Assembly: GCA_949294665.1 (NCBI GenBank)
Contig: CASFID010000035.1
Coordinates: 1 to 61,742, forward strand
Direction: 5' to 3'
Length of the DNA: 61,742 nt
DNA from: an uncultured Eubacteriales bacterium
GTDB taxonomy: Bacteria > Bacillota > Clostridia > Lachnospirales > Lachnospiraceae
Shown: one piece after another, positions 16,779-26,014 of the stretch
Position numbering within the stretch: position 1 is the first letter of the stretch
How the letters are laid out: every line of letters begins with the position of its first letter
Program-made: the position numbers and the translations under genes
The notes under the pieces: generated by a model
Told to the model about the DNA's origin: nothing
Seen by the model: the letters and a program-made list of their open reading frames with translations, nothing else
The model's database searches: none

Positions 16779-17809
16779 AGGACCGGCTTGGCAGGACGAT
16801 CGAGTATATGCGGGTATCCGTGACGGACCGATGCAATCTCAGATGTGTTTACTGCATGCCCGAAGAAGGAGTACCCCGTGTCAGTCACGGCGATATCCTT
16901 ACTTTCGACGAGATAACAAGAATATGCAGGATCGGATCGGATGTCGGGATCAGCCGTATCAAGCTGACCGGCGGGGAACCTCTCGTGCGCCGGGGGCTGT
17001 CTTCGCTGCTTGGGATGATAAAAGAACTTCCCGGTATAGAGCAGGTTACCCTGACAACGAACGGACTTCTGCTTGAGGAGAATATAAATGCATTAGTTTC
17101 TAATGGGCTGGATGCGGTAAATATCAGTATCGACACATTGGATGCCGGCCGCTATGAGGAACTCACGAGGGGAGGGAGCTTGAGAAAAGCTCTTGAAGGC
17201 ATGGAAGCCGCCCTTTTATTTTCTAATCTGAAAGTACGGATCAACTGTGTGCTGATGCGGGATGTGCCGGCAGACAATTATGTCAGTATTGCGCGCCTGT
17301 CGGAAAACAGAAATGTGGACGTGCGGTTTATCGAGATGATGCCGATCGGACAGGGCAGGGATTTTGGCGTTGTGAGCGGCGGGGAGATCTACGATGTGCT
17401 AAAACGGGAATTCGGAGAGGCGTCCGGATGTGAAGGGAAATTCGGCAACGGTCCGGCGGTATATGTGCGTTTCCCGGACTTCAGGGGAAAGACCGGTTTT
17501 ATCGACGCTATGTCGCATCAGTTCTGCGGTACGTGCAATCGGATACGGCTAACGTCAGAGGGCTGTTTAAAACCCTGTCTTCAGTACGCAGGAGGAACAG
17601 ATCTTAGAAAACTTCTAAGAAGCGGGGCTGATGATGAACACATCAGGAGGGAAATATGCAGGACGATCTACGAGAAACCGGCCTGCCATCAGTTTTCCGA
17701 CTGTGCGTCTGCTCACACAGATGTCTGGAATGATGAACGAAAGACTGGCTGTCATCAAGAGCGCGGACAGATATATGAGACGAAGGATATGTCTCAGATC
17801 GGAGGATAG
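16775..17809 (+). CDS. moaA: GTP 3',8-cyclase (radical SAM)
   Basis: MoaA catalyses the radical cyclisation of GTP that feeds MoaC. The N-terminal cluster motif is CNLRCVYC and the second cluster is CGTC with a further Cys 13 residues on (SEGCLKPC). The essential C-terminal double glycine is present in DMSQIGG. The region between EKPACHQF and this tail is about 25 residues longer than I expect and holds extra Cys and His residues, yet the frame is uninterrupted. At 344 residues it is slightly long for the family. The start overlaps the moaB stop. Confidence 0.95.
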   Translation: MKDRLGRTIEYMRVSVTDRCNLRCVYCMPEEGVPRVSHGDILTFDEITRICRIGSDVGISRIKLTGGEPLVRRGLSSLLGMIKELPGIEQVTLTTNGLLLEENINALVSNGLDAVNISIDTLDAGRYEELTRGGSLRKALEGMEAALLFSNLKVRINCVLMRDVPADNYVSIARLSENRNVDVRFIEMMPIGQGRDFGVVSGGEIYDVLKREFGEASGCEGKFGNGPAVYVRFPDFRGKTGFIDAMSHQFCGTCNRIRLTSEGCLKPCLQYAGGTDLRKLLRSGADDEHIRREICRTIYEKPACHQFSDCASAHTDVWNDERKTGCHQERGQIYETKDMSQIGG

Positions 17810-17811
17810 AT

Positions 17812-18255
17812 ATGACGATGGGGAAAGTGATCGCAGTCTGCACAAGCCCTGAGAGGGGGACGCAGAAAAGTAATGTGAAAGAGGCTCTGTTTGTTGAAGA
17901 CCACGGTATAGAGGGAGATGCCCATGCCGGAAAATGGCACCGGCAGGTGAGCCTTCTTTCTTATGATAAGATCGAAGAGTTTCGGGCCAGAGGGGCCGAG
18001 ATTGAAGACGGCGCTTTCGGAGAAAACCTTGTGGTCTCGGGGATCGACTTTCGCACCCTGCCTGCAGGCACGCGGCTCTGCTGCGGGGATGTTGTGCTGG
18101 AGATAACACAGATCGGAAAGGAATGCCATCACGGCTGTCAGATATATCAGAAAATGGGAGATTGCATCATGCCGCGGGAGGGTGTATTCGCGAGAGTCAT
18201 CAAAGGCGGGATCATCCGTACCGGCGACGAGATGCAGGTGGCTGAGTATGAATAG
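17812..18255 (+). CDS. MOSC domain protein
   Basis: This 147-residue stand-alone MOSC domain has the conserved Cys in QIGKECHHGCQIY and the GIEGDAHAGKWHRQVSLLS block. MOSC domains bind molybdenum cofactor or transfer sulfur to it. Being the last gene of the moa cluster, it probably carries or sulfurates a cofactor intermediate. It starts two bases after the moaA stop and its 3' end overlaps the lysozyme gene by 8 bp. Confidence 0.9.
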   Translation: MTMGKVIAVCTSPERGTQKSNVKEALFVEDHGIEGDAHAGKWHRQVSLLSYDKIEEFRARGAEIEDGAFGENLVVSGIDFRTLPAGTRLCCGDVVLEITQIGKECHHGCQIYQKMGDCIMPREGVFARVIKGGIIRTGDEMQVAEYE

Positions 18256-19156
18256 ACAAAAACGGATTTTAATATTTATGATTACTGCTGTTTTTCTGCT
18301 CGTTCAGTCGGGGTGTGCGGTACGCACAGAAGAGGCCGCAGGCGGCGGAGAAAGCATACACATGACTGAAAAAGGGGAATATTATACTTTTCGGGATGTT
18401 GAAGGAAACAGCTATGATGCTCCGCTTCTTTCCGGAGTGCCGAAGTGTACATATGACTTTGACTATCTGGAAACAGATGAGACGACGGGCTACAAAAGTT
18501 TTGTCGATGAGGAGAACAGCGTGACGGCGCGCATGGGGATTGACGTCTCAGAGTTTCAGGGAGAGGAGATCGACTGGAAGCAGGTGAAAGCCAGCGGTGT
18601 GGAATTCGTTATCATCCGTCTGGGGTACCGGGCTTACGGTGAGAGCGGAGCGCTTGTGATGGACGCCATGTATGAAGAGAATATCAAAGGCGCGCTCAAG
18701 GCCGGACTTGACGTGGGAGTTTATTTCTTCTCTCAGGCGATCAGCGCTGCAGAGGCGGTGGAGGAGGCGGAGTTTGTTCTAAAGCATCTGGCCTCTTATG
18801 AAATCGCAGGTCCCGTTGTCTACGATACCGAGGAGATCAAATGGGATACGGCCCGGACAGACGACAATACAACAGAGGAGTTCACCAATTACTGTAAGGT
18901 TTTCTGCGATACGGTCGAACAGGCGGGATACGATGCCATGATCTATTCTAATATGAAGTGGATGGCGTTCACCCTTGATATGGAGCAGCTGAAAGAGTAT
19001 GATTTCTGGTATGCTGATTATTATGAGATCCCACAGTGTCCATACGATTATGAGATCTGGCAGTACAGCGAGTCCGGCACGGTGCCGGGGATCAATGCAA
19101 ATGTAGATTTAAACCTCTGGTTTCAGAAAGAAAACGGACAGGGAGAAGGAGAATAA
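18248..19156 (+). CDS. GH25 lysozyme-like lipoprotein
   Basis: The 302-residue secreted muramidase begins with a basic hydrophobic leader (MNRQKRILIFMITAVFLL) ending in VQSGC, a somewhat atypical lipobox, so it is probably anchored to the outer face of the membrane. The glycoside hydrolase 25 domain spans about residues 95-295, from RMGIDVSEFQG through the catalytic VVYDTEE to VDLNLW. The ATG at 18248 overlaps the end of the MOSC gene. Functional linkage to the moa genes is not evident; position alone suggests co-transcription. Confidence 0.9.
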   Translation: MNRQKRILIFMITAVFLLVQSGCAVRTEEAAGGGESIHMTEKGEYYTFRDVEGNSYDAPLLSGVPKCTYDFDYLETDETTGYKSFVDEENSVTARMGIDVSEFQGEEIDWKQVKASGVEFVIIRLGYRAYGESGALVMDAMYEENIKGALKAGLDVGVYFFSQAISAAEAVEEAEFVLKHLASYEIAGPVVYDTEEIKWDTARTDDNTTEEFTNYCKVFCDTVEQAGYDAMIYSNMKWMAFTLDMEQLKEYDFWYADYYEIPQCPYDYEIWQYSESGTVPGINANVDLNLWFQKENGQGEGE

Positions 19157-19159
19157 GCG

Positions 19160-20110
19160 ATGAAGTGGAATAAATACAGATTAAAAACAACGACAGCGGC
19201 AGAGGATATCGTCAGCAGTATGCTGATGGACCTCGGTATCCAGGGGGTGGAGATAGAGGACAAAGTCCCGCTGACACAAAAGGATAAAGAGCAGATGTTT
19301 GTGGATATCCTGCCAGAGATCAAGGAGGACGATGGCGTGGCATATTTAAGTTTCTATCTGGAACCCGGGGATGACAGGGAAAGGATCCTTGCAGACGTCC
19401 GCCGGGAACTGCAGGAACTGTCAGCCTGGACAGATGTCGGAGAATGCCTGATCGAAGAGTCCGAGACGGAGGATGTAGACTGGGTAAATAACTGGAAACA
19501 GTATTTCCATCAGTTTTATGTGGATGATATCCTTATTATCCCATCCTGGGAGAATGTGAAACCTGAGGACAGCGATAAGATGGTAATACATATCGATCCC
19601 GGTACAGCTTTCGGTACCGGAATGCATGAGACGACGCAGTTATGCATCCGGCAGATCAGGAAATTTGTGACAGAAAACACAAGAATTCTCGATGTGGGAT
19701 GCGGAAGCGGTATCCTCGGTATGCTCGCGCTTAAGTTCGGAGCCGCCTATTCTGTAGGGACGGACCTGGATCCATGTGCCATCGAAGCCACATATGAAAA
19801 TATGGAAGAAAACGGTATATCAAAGGACCGCTATGAGGTAATGACAGGAAATATCATCGACGACAAAGAAATACAGGACAAAGTGGGATACGGATGCTAC
19901 GATATTGTTGTGGCAAATATTCTCGCGGACGTCCTCGTGGAGCTTACGCCGGTAATTACAGGCCAGTTAAAAGAAGGAGGAGTCTATATTACAAGCGGCA
20001 TTATCGATGACAAGGAAGAGACTGTAGTCGACGCGGTGAAAGCGGCGGGACTTACAGTGCTCGATGTGACGTATCAGGGCGAATGGGTATGTGTGACAGC
20101 AAGAAAGTAA
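19160..20110 (+). CDS. prmA: Ribosomal protein L11 methyltransferase
   Basis: PrmA methylates ribosomal protein L11 using S-adenosylmethionine. The 316-residue protein has an N-terminal substrate-recognition domain (MKWNKYRLKTTTAAEDIVSS) and a class I methyltransferase domain with DPGTAFGTGMHETT, ILDVGCGSGILG and VVANILADVLVEL. The adjacent rsmE gene is the standard partner in Firmicutes. Confidence 0.96.
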   Translation: MKWNKYRLKTTTAAEDIVSSMLMDLGIQGVEIEDKVPLTQKDKEQMFVDILPEIKEDDGVAYLSFYLEPGDDRERILADVRRELQELSAWTDVGECLIEESETEDVDWVNNWKQYFHQFYVDDILIIPSWENVKPEDSDKMVIHIDPGTAFGTGMHETTQLCIRQIRKFVTENTRILDVGCGSGILGMLALKFGAAYSVGTDLDPCAIEATYENMEENGISKDRYEVMTGNIIDDKEIQDKVGYGCYDIVVANILADVLVELTPVITGQLKEGGVYITSGIIDDKEETVVDAVKAAGLTVLDVTYQGEWVCVTARK

Positions 20111-20196
20111 CGCAGGACAAAGATAAAGTGATGACGGACTGCGGGAAAGCATACCGGACAGCATCGGATAAAGAAGAATAGACAGGAGAAACAGAG

Positions 20197-20964
20197 ATGC
20201 AGCAGTTTTTTGCTCAACCTTCACAGGTCCGCGGCGGACGGATCTATCTTGAAGGAGAGGATGTTAATCATATCAAAAATGTCCTCCGCATGAAGCCGGG
20301 CGAAGAGGTGCGGATCAGCGATGGACAGGGAGGACGTTACCTGTGCTGTATCAGCGGATACGCCGGGGGCGGAGCGGTCCTTGATATCATTGGAGAATTG
20401 GAAGAAAATACAGAGCTCCCTTCACAGATATGGCTTTTTCAGGGACTTCCGAAAGGAGACAAGATGGATCTGATCGTCCAGAAAGCGGTAGAGCTGGGCG
20501 TATTCAGCGTCGTACCGTTTGCGGCGAGACGCTCCATTGTGAAGTTCGATGACAGGAAGGCTAAGAAGAAACAGGAGCGGTGGCAGACGATCGCGAAAGG
20601 TGCGGCCGGGCAGTCCGGGCGCGGCAGGATACCGGAAATACAGCCGTTAAAGAGCTTTGACGAGGCGCTCCGCACAGCAGAAGATCTGGATGTGATCCTG
20701 ATTCCCTATGAGCTGGAGGAAGGAATGGAACAGACCGCGCAGGTAATTGAGAATCTCATGCCTGGGCAGTCCATTGGCGTTTTTATCGGCCCCGAGGGCG
20801 GCTTTGAGGAAGCGGAAGTGGAACGGGCAGAACATATCGGAGCCAGGCGTATCACGCTGGGGAAGCGTATCCTTCGGACAGAGACAGCGGGATTGACAAC
20901 GCTCTCGATCCTCATGTATCATCTGGAGAGCAGGAATCATAATTTAAAAGTAAGAAAAGAGTAA
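20197..20964 (+). CDS. rsmE: 16S rRNA (uracil-1498-N3)-methyltransferase
   Basis: This 255-residue SPOUT-class RNA methyltransferase has an N-terminal PUA-like domain (DVNHIKNVLRMKPGEE) and the C-terminal trefoil knot with IGPEGGFEEAEVE and LGKRILRTETAGL. It follows prmA by 86 bp, as in many Clostridia. Confidence 0.96.
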   Translation: MQQFFAQPSQVRGGRIYLEGEDVNHIKNVLRMKPGEEVRISDGQGGRYLCCISGYAGGGAVLDIIGELEENTELPSQIWLFQGLPKGDKMDLIVQKAVELGVFSVVPFAARRSIVKFDDRKAKKKQERWQTIAKGAAGQSGRGRIPEIQPLKSFDEALRTAEDLDVILIPYELEEGMEQTAQVIENLMPGQSIGVFIGPEGGFEEAEVERAEHIGARRITLGKRILRTETAGLTTLSILMYHLESRNHNLKVRKE

Positions 20965-20977
20965 AGGAAAGAAAGCA

Positions 20978-22135
20978 ATGGAAGTTTATCTGGACAATTC
21001 CGCTACGACGATGTGCTATCCCGAAGTAGGGGAATTGGTATATAAAGTGATGTGCCGGGATTATGGAAATCCTTCCTCCATGCACAGAAAAGGCGTGCAG
21101 GCAGAACACTATATCCGGGAGTCGAAAGAGACGATCGCAAGACTTCTCAAGGTGAATGCGAAAGAGATCTTTTTTACATCCGGCGGCACCGAGAGCGACA
21201 ATCTGGCTCTGATCGGCTGCGCAAGGGCGAACAGGAGAAACGGCAGTCATCTGATCACTTCCTCGATCGAGCATCCGGCCATCCTGAATACGATGCGTTA
21301 TCTTGAAGAGGAAGAGGGATTCAGGGTGACATATCTTCCGGTGGACGCAAAAGGGAAGATAAAGCTGGACGCGCTCAGAGAGGCGCTCTGCCCTGAGACC
21401 ATACTTGTGTCCGTTATGTATGTGAATAATGAAGTGGGTACTGTTCAGCCGGTGCGGGAAGCTGCTGCGATGGTTAAGAAGTATAAGCCGTCTATCCTGT
21501 TTCATACGGATGCCGTACAGGGATATGGGAAGTACCGTATCTATCCCAAGAGAATAGGCGTTGACCTTCTCACCGCGAGCGGACATAAGATCCACGGCCC
21601 CAAAGGTGTCGGGTTTCTCTATATTGACAGCAGGGTGAAGATCAGACCGATCGTGTTCGGCGGCGAGCAGCAGAAGAATATCCGCTCCGGCACAGAGAAT
21701 GTCCCGGGAATCGCAGGGCTTGGCCTGGCGTCCAGGATGATCTATCAGGACCTTGAGATGAAGACTGCGCTTATGCGGGAACTGAGGAACTACTTTATCG
21801 AAGGCGTAGCCGGGATCGAGGATACGACGGTCCATGGTTTTGCGGATGAAGGCGGCGCTCCGCATATCATCAGCCTCGGCGTGGCAGGGGTGCGCAGCGA
21901 GGTGCTACTCCATGCGCTGGAGGAGAAAGGCATCTATGTGTCGTCCGGATCAGCCTGCTCGTCAAACCACCCGGCAGTGAGCGGCGTCCTCAAAGGAATC
22001 GGGGCTGCGAGGGAATATCTGGATGCGACGATCCGTTTCAGTATGTCGGAGTTTACGACGAAAGAAGAAATTGACTATACACTGGAAACACTATATAATT
22101 GTATACCGATGCTTAGGAGATACACACGGCGCTGA
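20978..22135 (+). CDS. Cysteine desulfurase (NifS/IscS class) paired with thiI
   Basis: This 385-residue PLP enzyme takes sulfur from cysteine as a persulfide. The start MEVYLDNSATTMCYPEV, the PLP lysine in TASGHKIHGPKG and the catalytic Cys in SSGSACSSNHP are present. The next gene is thiI, 42 bp away. In Bacillus subtilis the NifZ desulfurase next to ThiI feeds tRNA 4-thiouridine synthesis; I infer the same job here. No iscU or nifU-like scaffold gene is nearby. Confidence 0.94.
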   Translation: MEVYLDNSATTMCYPEVGELVYKVMCRDYGNPSSMHRKGVQAEHYIRESKETIARLLKVNAKEIFFTSGGTESDNLALIGCARANRRNGSHLITSSIEHPAILNTMRYLEEEEGFRVTYLPVDAKGKIKLDALREALCPETILVSVMYVNNEVGTVQPVREAAAMVKKYKPSILFHTDAVQGYGKYRIYPKRIGVDLLTASGHKIHGPKGVGFLYIDSRVKIRPIVFGGEQQKNIRSGTENVPGIAGLGLASRMIYQDLEMKTALMRELRNYFIEGVAGIEDTTVHGFADEGGAPHIISLGVAGVRSEVLLHALEEKGIYVSSGSACSSNHPAVSGVLKGIGAAREYLDATIRFSMSEFTTKEEIDYTLETLYNCIPMLRRYTRR

Positions 22136-22177
22136 TGCGGAAGACCACGCAGTCAGGCGGCAGCAAAGGAGAGAAAA

Positions 22178-23368
22178 ATGACATTTCATTCGTTTTTGAT
22201 CAAGTACGGAGAGATCGGGATCAAGGGGAAAAACCGCTATATGTTCGAGGATGCTCTGGTGCGCCAGATCAGATATGCGTTAAAGGACGTAGATGGTGAA
22301 TTCCTCGTGCACAAATGCCACGGAAGAGTATATGTAGACTGCGAGGGCGAATATGATTATGACGACACGGTAGAGAGCCTTCAGAAAGTATTCGGCATCG
22401 TGGGCATCTGCCCTGTTGTGAGACGACCGGTGCGGGAGATCGGAGAACTCAGGAAAGACGTGGCCGACTATGTGGGACAGATGTATCCGGAAGGAAACCG
22501 GACGTTTAAGGTAGAAGCGAGACGTGCCAATAAGCGCTATCCGCTGAACTCCATGGAGATAAACTGCGAGCTGGGAGAGGCGGTCCTCGATGCATATCCG
22601 CAGATGAAAGTGGATGTCCATCATCCGGATATCAGGCTGAATGTGGAGATCAGGGAAGAGGTCTATATTTATTCGGAGATCATCCCAGGTCCGGGCGGCA
22701 TGCCGGTGGGGACAAACGGCAGCGCTATGCTGCTTTTGTCCGGCGGTATCGACAGTCCGGTCGCGGGATACATGATCGCAAAGAGAGGCGTGGAGATTGA
22801 GGCGGTATATTTCCATGCGCCGCCCTACACAAGTGAGAGAGCGAAGGAGAAGGTTGTCGATCTGGCGAGGCTTGTGTCGGCTTATGCCGGACCCGTAAAA
22901 CTTCATATCGTAAACTTTACGGAGATACAGCTCTATATCTATGAGAAGTGCCCCCACGACGAACTGACGATCATTATGCGCAGATACATGATGCGGATCG
23001 CCGAACATTTTGCAGAGAAGGACGGATGTCTCGGGCTTATCACAGGGGAGAGTATCGGTCAGGTGGCAAGCCAGACGATGCAGAGTCTTGCCGCGACGAA
23101 CGCAGTGTGCACACTGCCTGTCTACCGCCCTCTGATCGGATTTGACAAGAAGGAGATCGTGGAGATCGCGGAGAAGATCGACACATACGAGACTTCGATC
23201 CTGCCCTATGAAGACTGCTGTACGATCTTTGTGGCGAAACATCCTGTGACAAGACCGGATACGGACAGGATCGCGAAATCCGAACGGAACCTGACGGAAA
23301 AGATCGACGAATTGATGGCGACGGCGATTGAGACGACAGAAGTGATCACAGTCGCAAACGGAGAGTAA
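22178..23368 (+). CDS. thiI: tRNA 4-thiouridine synthase
   Basis: The 396-residue protein has a ferredoxin-like and THUMP region (residues 1-170) and a PP-loop ATPase domain with LLLSGGIDSPVAGYM. It adenylates uridine-8 of tRNA for thiolation. It ends soon after the ATPase domain and lacks the C-terminal rhodanese domain of E. coli ThiI, as in other Firmicutes, so sulfur probably comes directly from the adjacent cysteine desulfurase. Confidence 0.96.
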   Translation: MTFHSFLIKYGEIGIKGKNRYMFEDALVRQIRYALKDVDGEFLVHKCHGRVYVDCEGEYDYDDTVESLQKVFGIVGICPVVRRPVREIGELRKDVADYVGQMYPEGNRTFKVEARRANKRYPLNSMEINCELGEAVLDAYPQMKVDVHHPDIRLNVEIREEVYIYSEIIPGPGGMPVGTNGSAMLLLSGGIDSPVAGYMIAKRGVEIEAVYFHAPPYTSERAKEKVVDLARLVSAYAGPVKLHIVNFTEIQLYIYEKCPHDELTIIMRRYMMRIAEHFAEKDGCLGLITGESIGQVASQTMQSLAATNAVCTLPVYRPLIGFDKKEIVEIAEKIDTYETSILPYEDCCTIFVAKHPVTRPDTDRIAKSERNLTEKIDELMATAIETTEVITVANGE

Positions 23369-23381
23369 CAGAGATAAAACG

Positions 23382-23415
23382 GGCGCGCGGAAGGGGATAA
23401 TACCGGCCGCGCGCC
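23382..23415 (+). terminator. GC-rich hairpin after thiI
   Basis: GGCGCGCGG (23382-23390) pairs with CCGCGCGCC (23407-23415). No T-run follows directly; a second hairpin with A/T runs begins at 23431. Confidence 0.5.
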
Positions 23416-23430
23416 GAAGCAGATCAGCGT

Positions 23431-23462
23431 AAAAAAGCTGCTCCGCAGAGGGAACAGCTTTT
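23431..23462 (-). terminator. Terminator for the HPr-like gene
   Basis: AAAAGCTG (23433-23440) and CAGCTTTT (23455-23462) form the stem. On the minus strand it is followed by a run of six T, and it ends 14 bases past the HPr-like stop codon. It may act in both directions. Confidence 0.7.
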
Positions 23463-23475
23463 CATATGTGTCTGA

Positions 23476-23709
23476 CTATTTAATAATGTAAGAATCCAGA
23501 GCTGCGAGAATGTCATCTACATTGCCGTCAGCATGGATGTTAAGATCGATCGGCTTGGAAAGATCCAGGCTGAAAATACCCATGATTGATTTGGCATCTA
23601 TAACATATCTTCCGGATACTAAATCAAAGTCATTATCATACTTTGTGATCTCGTTTACAAAAGATTTTACTTTGTCGATTGAATTTAATGAAATCTGTAC
23701 GGTTTTCAT
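23476..23709 (-). CDS. HPr-like protein lacking the phosphorylatable histidine
   Basis: The 77-residue protein aligns along its length with phosphocarrier protein HPr: the Ser-46 region is intact as DAKSIMGIFSLDL (Ser at residue 41) and KYDNDFDL matches the second helix region. The His-15 loop (HARPA in HPr) is replaced by NSIDKV, and by counting back from KYD the His position is a Ser. It therefore cannot take phosphate from enzyme I by the usual route. Bacillus Crh is a comparable protein that kept Ser-46 and lost His-15. A regulatory role is inferred; phosphorylation by HPr kinase is untested. The gene is divergent from mtaB. Confidence 0.85.
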   Translation of the reverse strand: MKTVQISLNSIDKVKSFVNEITKYDNDFDLVSGRYVIDAKSIMGIFSLDLSKPIDLNIHADGNVDDILAALDSYIIK

Positions 23710-23825
23710 TTTAATAAATCCCTCCTTGAATCATACAATAAAGTAAGGTATTGCGCCTCATGTATATTCTACGGGATGCACTGGAAAAAGTCAAGAAACA
23801 AGAGGAAAAAAGAGGTAATTTTGTT

Positions 23826-25139
23826 ATGAAAAAGGCAGCGCTGCACAACCTGGGCTGTAAAGTAAATGCATATGAAACAGAAGCGATGCAGGAGATGCTG
23901 GAAAACGCCGGCTATGAGATCGTTCCCTTTAAGGAGGGAGCGGACGTCTATATCATAAATACATGTACGGTGACAAATATCGCCGACCGTAAATCCCGGC
24001 AGATGCTTCACCGGGCGCGGAGGATGAACCCCGAGGCGGTCGTGGTGGCGGCCGGATGTTATGTGCAGGCTCAGGACGGAAAAGAAGTGGATCCCTGCAT
24101 CGATATCGTTCTGGGTAATAATCATAAAAAGGACCTTGTGAAGATCCTGGAAGAATATGCCGCGGATCAGGCGGAATCAGGACAAAAGGGGCACAGAGCT
24201 CTTGCTGAGGTAGAAGACATCGGGCGGACGGATGAATACGAGGCTCTGCACCTGACGAAACCGGGAGACCACACAAGAGCATATATCAAGGTGCAGGATG
24301 GATGCAATCAGTTCTGTACTTACTGTATCATCCCCTACGCCAGAGGCCGTGTCAGAAGCCGTGAGATGGAAGATGTGGCAGAGGAGGTGAGACACCTTGC
24401 GGCAAACGGCTATAAGGAAGTTGTGCTTACGGGAATCCATCTGAGCTCCTACGGGATCGATCATGGCGGGACAAGCAGCCTTTCCGGGCTGATCCGCGCC
24501 GTGCACGAGGTGGAAGGGATTGAGAGGATACGGCTCGGTTCCCTTGAACCTGGGATTATCACAGAGGAATTTGCCCGGGAGCTCAGCTCTCTTGAGAAGA
24601 TATGTCCGCATTTCCATCTGTCTTTGCAGAGCGGCTGCGATGCTACGCTCAGGCGGATGAACCGGCGATATACGAGCGCGGAATATTATGAAAAATGCCG
24701 CCTTCTCCGAAAATATTTTGGGGATCCGGCCCTGACGACAGATGTGATCGTTGGATTTCCGGGCGAGACAGAAGAAGAATTCAGGGAATCCGCAGCGTTT
24801 GTCGACAGAGTGGATTTCTACGAGACGCATATCTTTAAATATTCCAGACGAGAGGGCACAAAGGCAGCCGGGATGGACGGTCAGATCGATGAGCAGACAA
24901 AAGCAGAGAGAAGCGCCGTACTGATAGCGCTCGGAGAGAGAAAGAGAAGAGCGTATGAGGAGAAGTTCATCGGAAAGACAGTAGACGTCCTTGTGGAAGA
25001 AGAAACGTCGGTGAACGGCAAGCGCGTACAGACCGGGCATACGCGGGAGTATATGAAAATTGCACTAGAAACAGAGGAAAATCTTAAAAATTGTATCGTA
25101 GAAGTGCAAATTGAAAATGATTCACAAATTATACGTTGA
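23826..25139 (+). CDS. mtaB: tRNA t6A37 methylthiotransferase
   Basis: This radical SAM enzyme adds a methylthio group to N6-threonylcarbamoyladenosine-37 of tRNA. The 437-residue protein has the N-terminal UPF0004 domain (LGCKVNAYETEA, NTCTVTNIADRKSRQ, AAGCYVQ), the radical SAM motif CNQFCTYC followed by IIPYARGRVRSR, and a C-terminal TRAM domain. The YARGR-type sequence and the short LGCKVN start fit MtaB and not MiaB or RimO. The ATG at 23826 with an upstream GAGG is preferred to 23751. Confidence 0.93.
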   Translation: MKKAALHNLGCKVNAYETEAMQEMLENAGYEIVPFKEGADVYIINTCTVTNIADRKSRQMLHRARRMNPEAVVVAAGCYVQAQDGKEVDPCIDIVLGNNHKKDLVKILEEYAADQAESGQKGHRALAEVEDIGRTDEYEALHLTKPGDHTRAYIKVQDGCNQFCTYCIIPYARGRVRSREMEDVAEEVRHLAANGYKEVVLTGIHLSSYGIDHGGTSSLSGLIRAVHEVEGIERIRLGSLEPGIITEEFARELSSLEKICPHFHLSLQSGCDATLRRMNRRYTSAEYYEKCRLLRKYFGDPALTTDVIVGFPGETEEEFRESAAFVDRVDFYETHIFKYSRREGTKAAGMDGQIDEQTKAERSAVLIALGERKRRAYEEKFIGKTVDVLVEEETSVNGKRVQTGHTREYMKIALETEENLKNCIVEVQIENDSQIIR

Positions 25140-25261
25140 ATTTCTGTGTGGATTATATTAGAATTGTAAATAGGGATTTTGGGATTTTATCCAGAAATAC
25201 AGAAATATGCGGCATACAATGCCGTTGATATTACGGACGGACAGAAAAGGAGGAACATACG

Positions 25262-25525
25262 ATGAGTGACCTTAGTAATACACAATTCTTTCAGGTCGAG
25301 CCAGGACCGCAGATCTCAGCAAAGGACATCCTTGAGATCGTGTTCAAGGCTCTGAAGGAAAAAGGATATAACCCGGTCAACCAGATCGTCGGGTACATCA
25401 TGTCGGGCGATCCTACTTATATCACCAGCTACAACGGGGCGAGGAGCCTTGTGATGAAAGTAGAGCGGGATGAACTTGTAGAAGAACTGTTGAAAGCGTA
25501 TATCGAACACAATTCATGGGAATAA
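25262..25525 (+). CDS. IreB family regulatory phosphoprotein (UPF0297)
   Basis: The 87-residue protein begins MSDLSNTQFFQVEPG and contains KEKGYNPVNQIVGYIMSGDPTYI, which is the hallmark of this family. In Enterococcus faecalis IreB is a substrate of the Ser/Thr kinase IreK and modulates cephalosporin tolerance. A clear AAAAGGAGG precedes the start. Gene order with ruvX and DUF1292 is the conserved Firmicute arrangement (yrzL-yrrK-yrzB). Confidence 0.95.
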   Translation: MSDLSNTQFFQVEPGPQISAKDILEIVFKALKEKGYNPVNQIVGYIMSGDPTYITSYNGARSLVMKVERDELVEELLKAYIEHNSWE

Positions 25526-25531
25526 TCAGTC

Positions 25532-25999
25532 ATGAGGATCATGGGGCTTGATTACGGGACTAAGACCGTCGGGGTAGCGATCAGCGATCCGCTTGGCCTG
25601 ACGGCTCAGGCGGTCGAGACGATCGGACGGAAGGAAGAAAATAAACTGAGACGTACATGCGCCCGGATCGAAGCGCTGATCGGGGAGTACGGTGTAGAGA
25701 AGATCGTGCTCGGTTTTCCGAAACATATGAACAATGACATAGGGGAGCGTGCGGAGAAAGCGCTGGAATTCAGAGATATGCTCCACAGGCGGACAGGACT
25801 GGAGATCGTTATGTGGGACGAGCGCCTGACTACCGTCGAGGCGGAGCGCACACTGATCGAGAGCGGAGTAAGAAGAGAAAACCGCAAGAAGCATATCGAT
25901 CAGATCGCTGCGGTATTTATCCTGCAGGGATATCTGGACCTTATGCATATGAAGCGTGACGGGGAGCATACGGCGGCGATGGTTTCAGATGATTATTGA
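25532..25999 (+). CDS. ruvX: Putative pre-16S rRNA nuclease / Holliday junction resolvase
   Basis: The 155-residue YqgF/RuvX family protein has an RNase H-like fold. The catalytic Asp is in [16 protein letters not shown], and [11 protein letters not shown] and [14 protein letters not shown] are the other conserved acidic segments. It starts six bases after the ireB stop. Confidence 0.95.
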   Translation: MRIMGLDYGTKTVGVAISDPLGLTAQAVETIGRKEENKLRRTCARIEALIGEYGVEKIVLGFPKHMNNDIGERAEKALEFRDMLHRRTGLEIVMWDERLTTVEAERTLIESGVRRENRKKHIDQIAAVFILQGYLDLMHMKRDGEHTAAMVSDDY

Positions 26000-26014
26000 T
26001 AAGGGGCGTTTTTT

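Noticed and set aside
17640-17809. Frameshift at the moaA 3' end
   Set aside because: The frame stays open and ends in the expected MSQIGG, so the unusual stretch is treated as an insertion.
20912-21865. Minus-strand open frame of 317 codons opposite the cysteine desulfurase
   Set aside because: Shadow of the desulfurase gene, with no family resemblance or start signal.
22280-23242. Minus-strand open frame of 320 codons opposite thiI
   Set aside because: Shadow of thiI, with composition typical of antisense reading.
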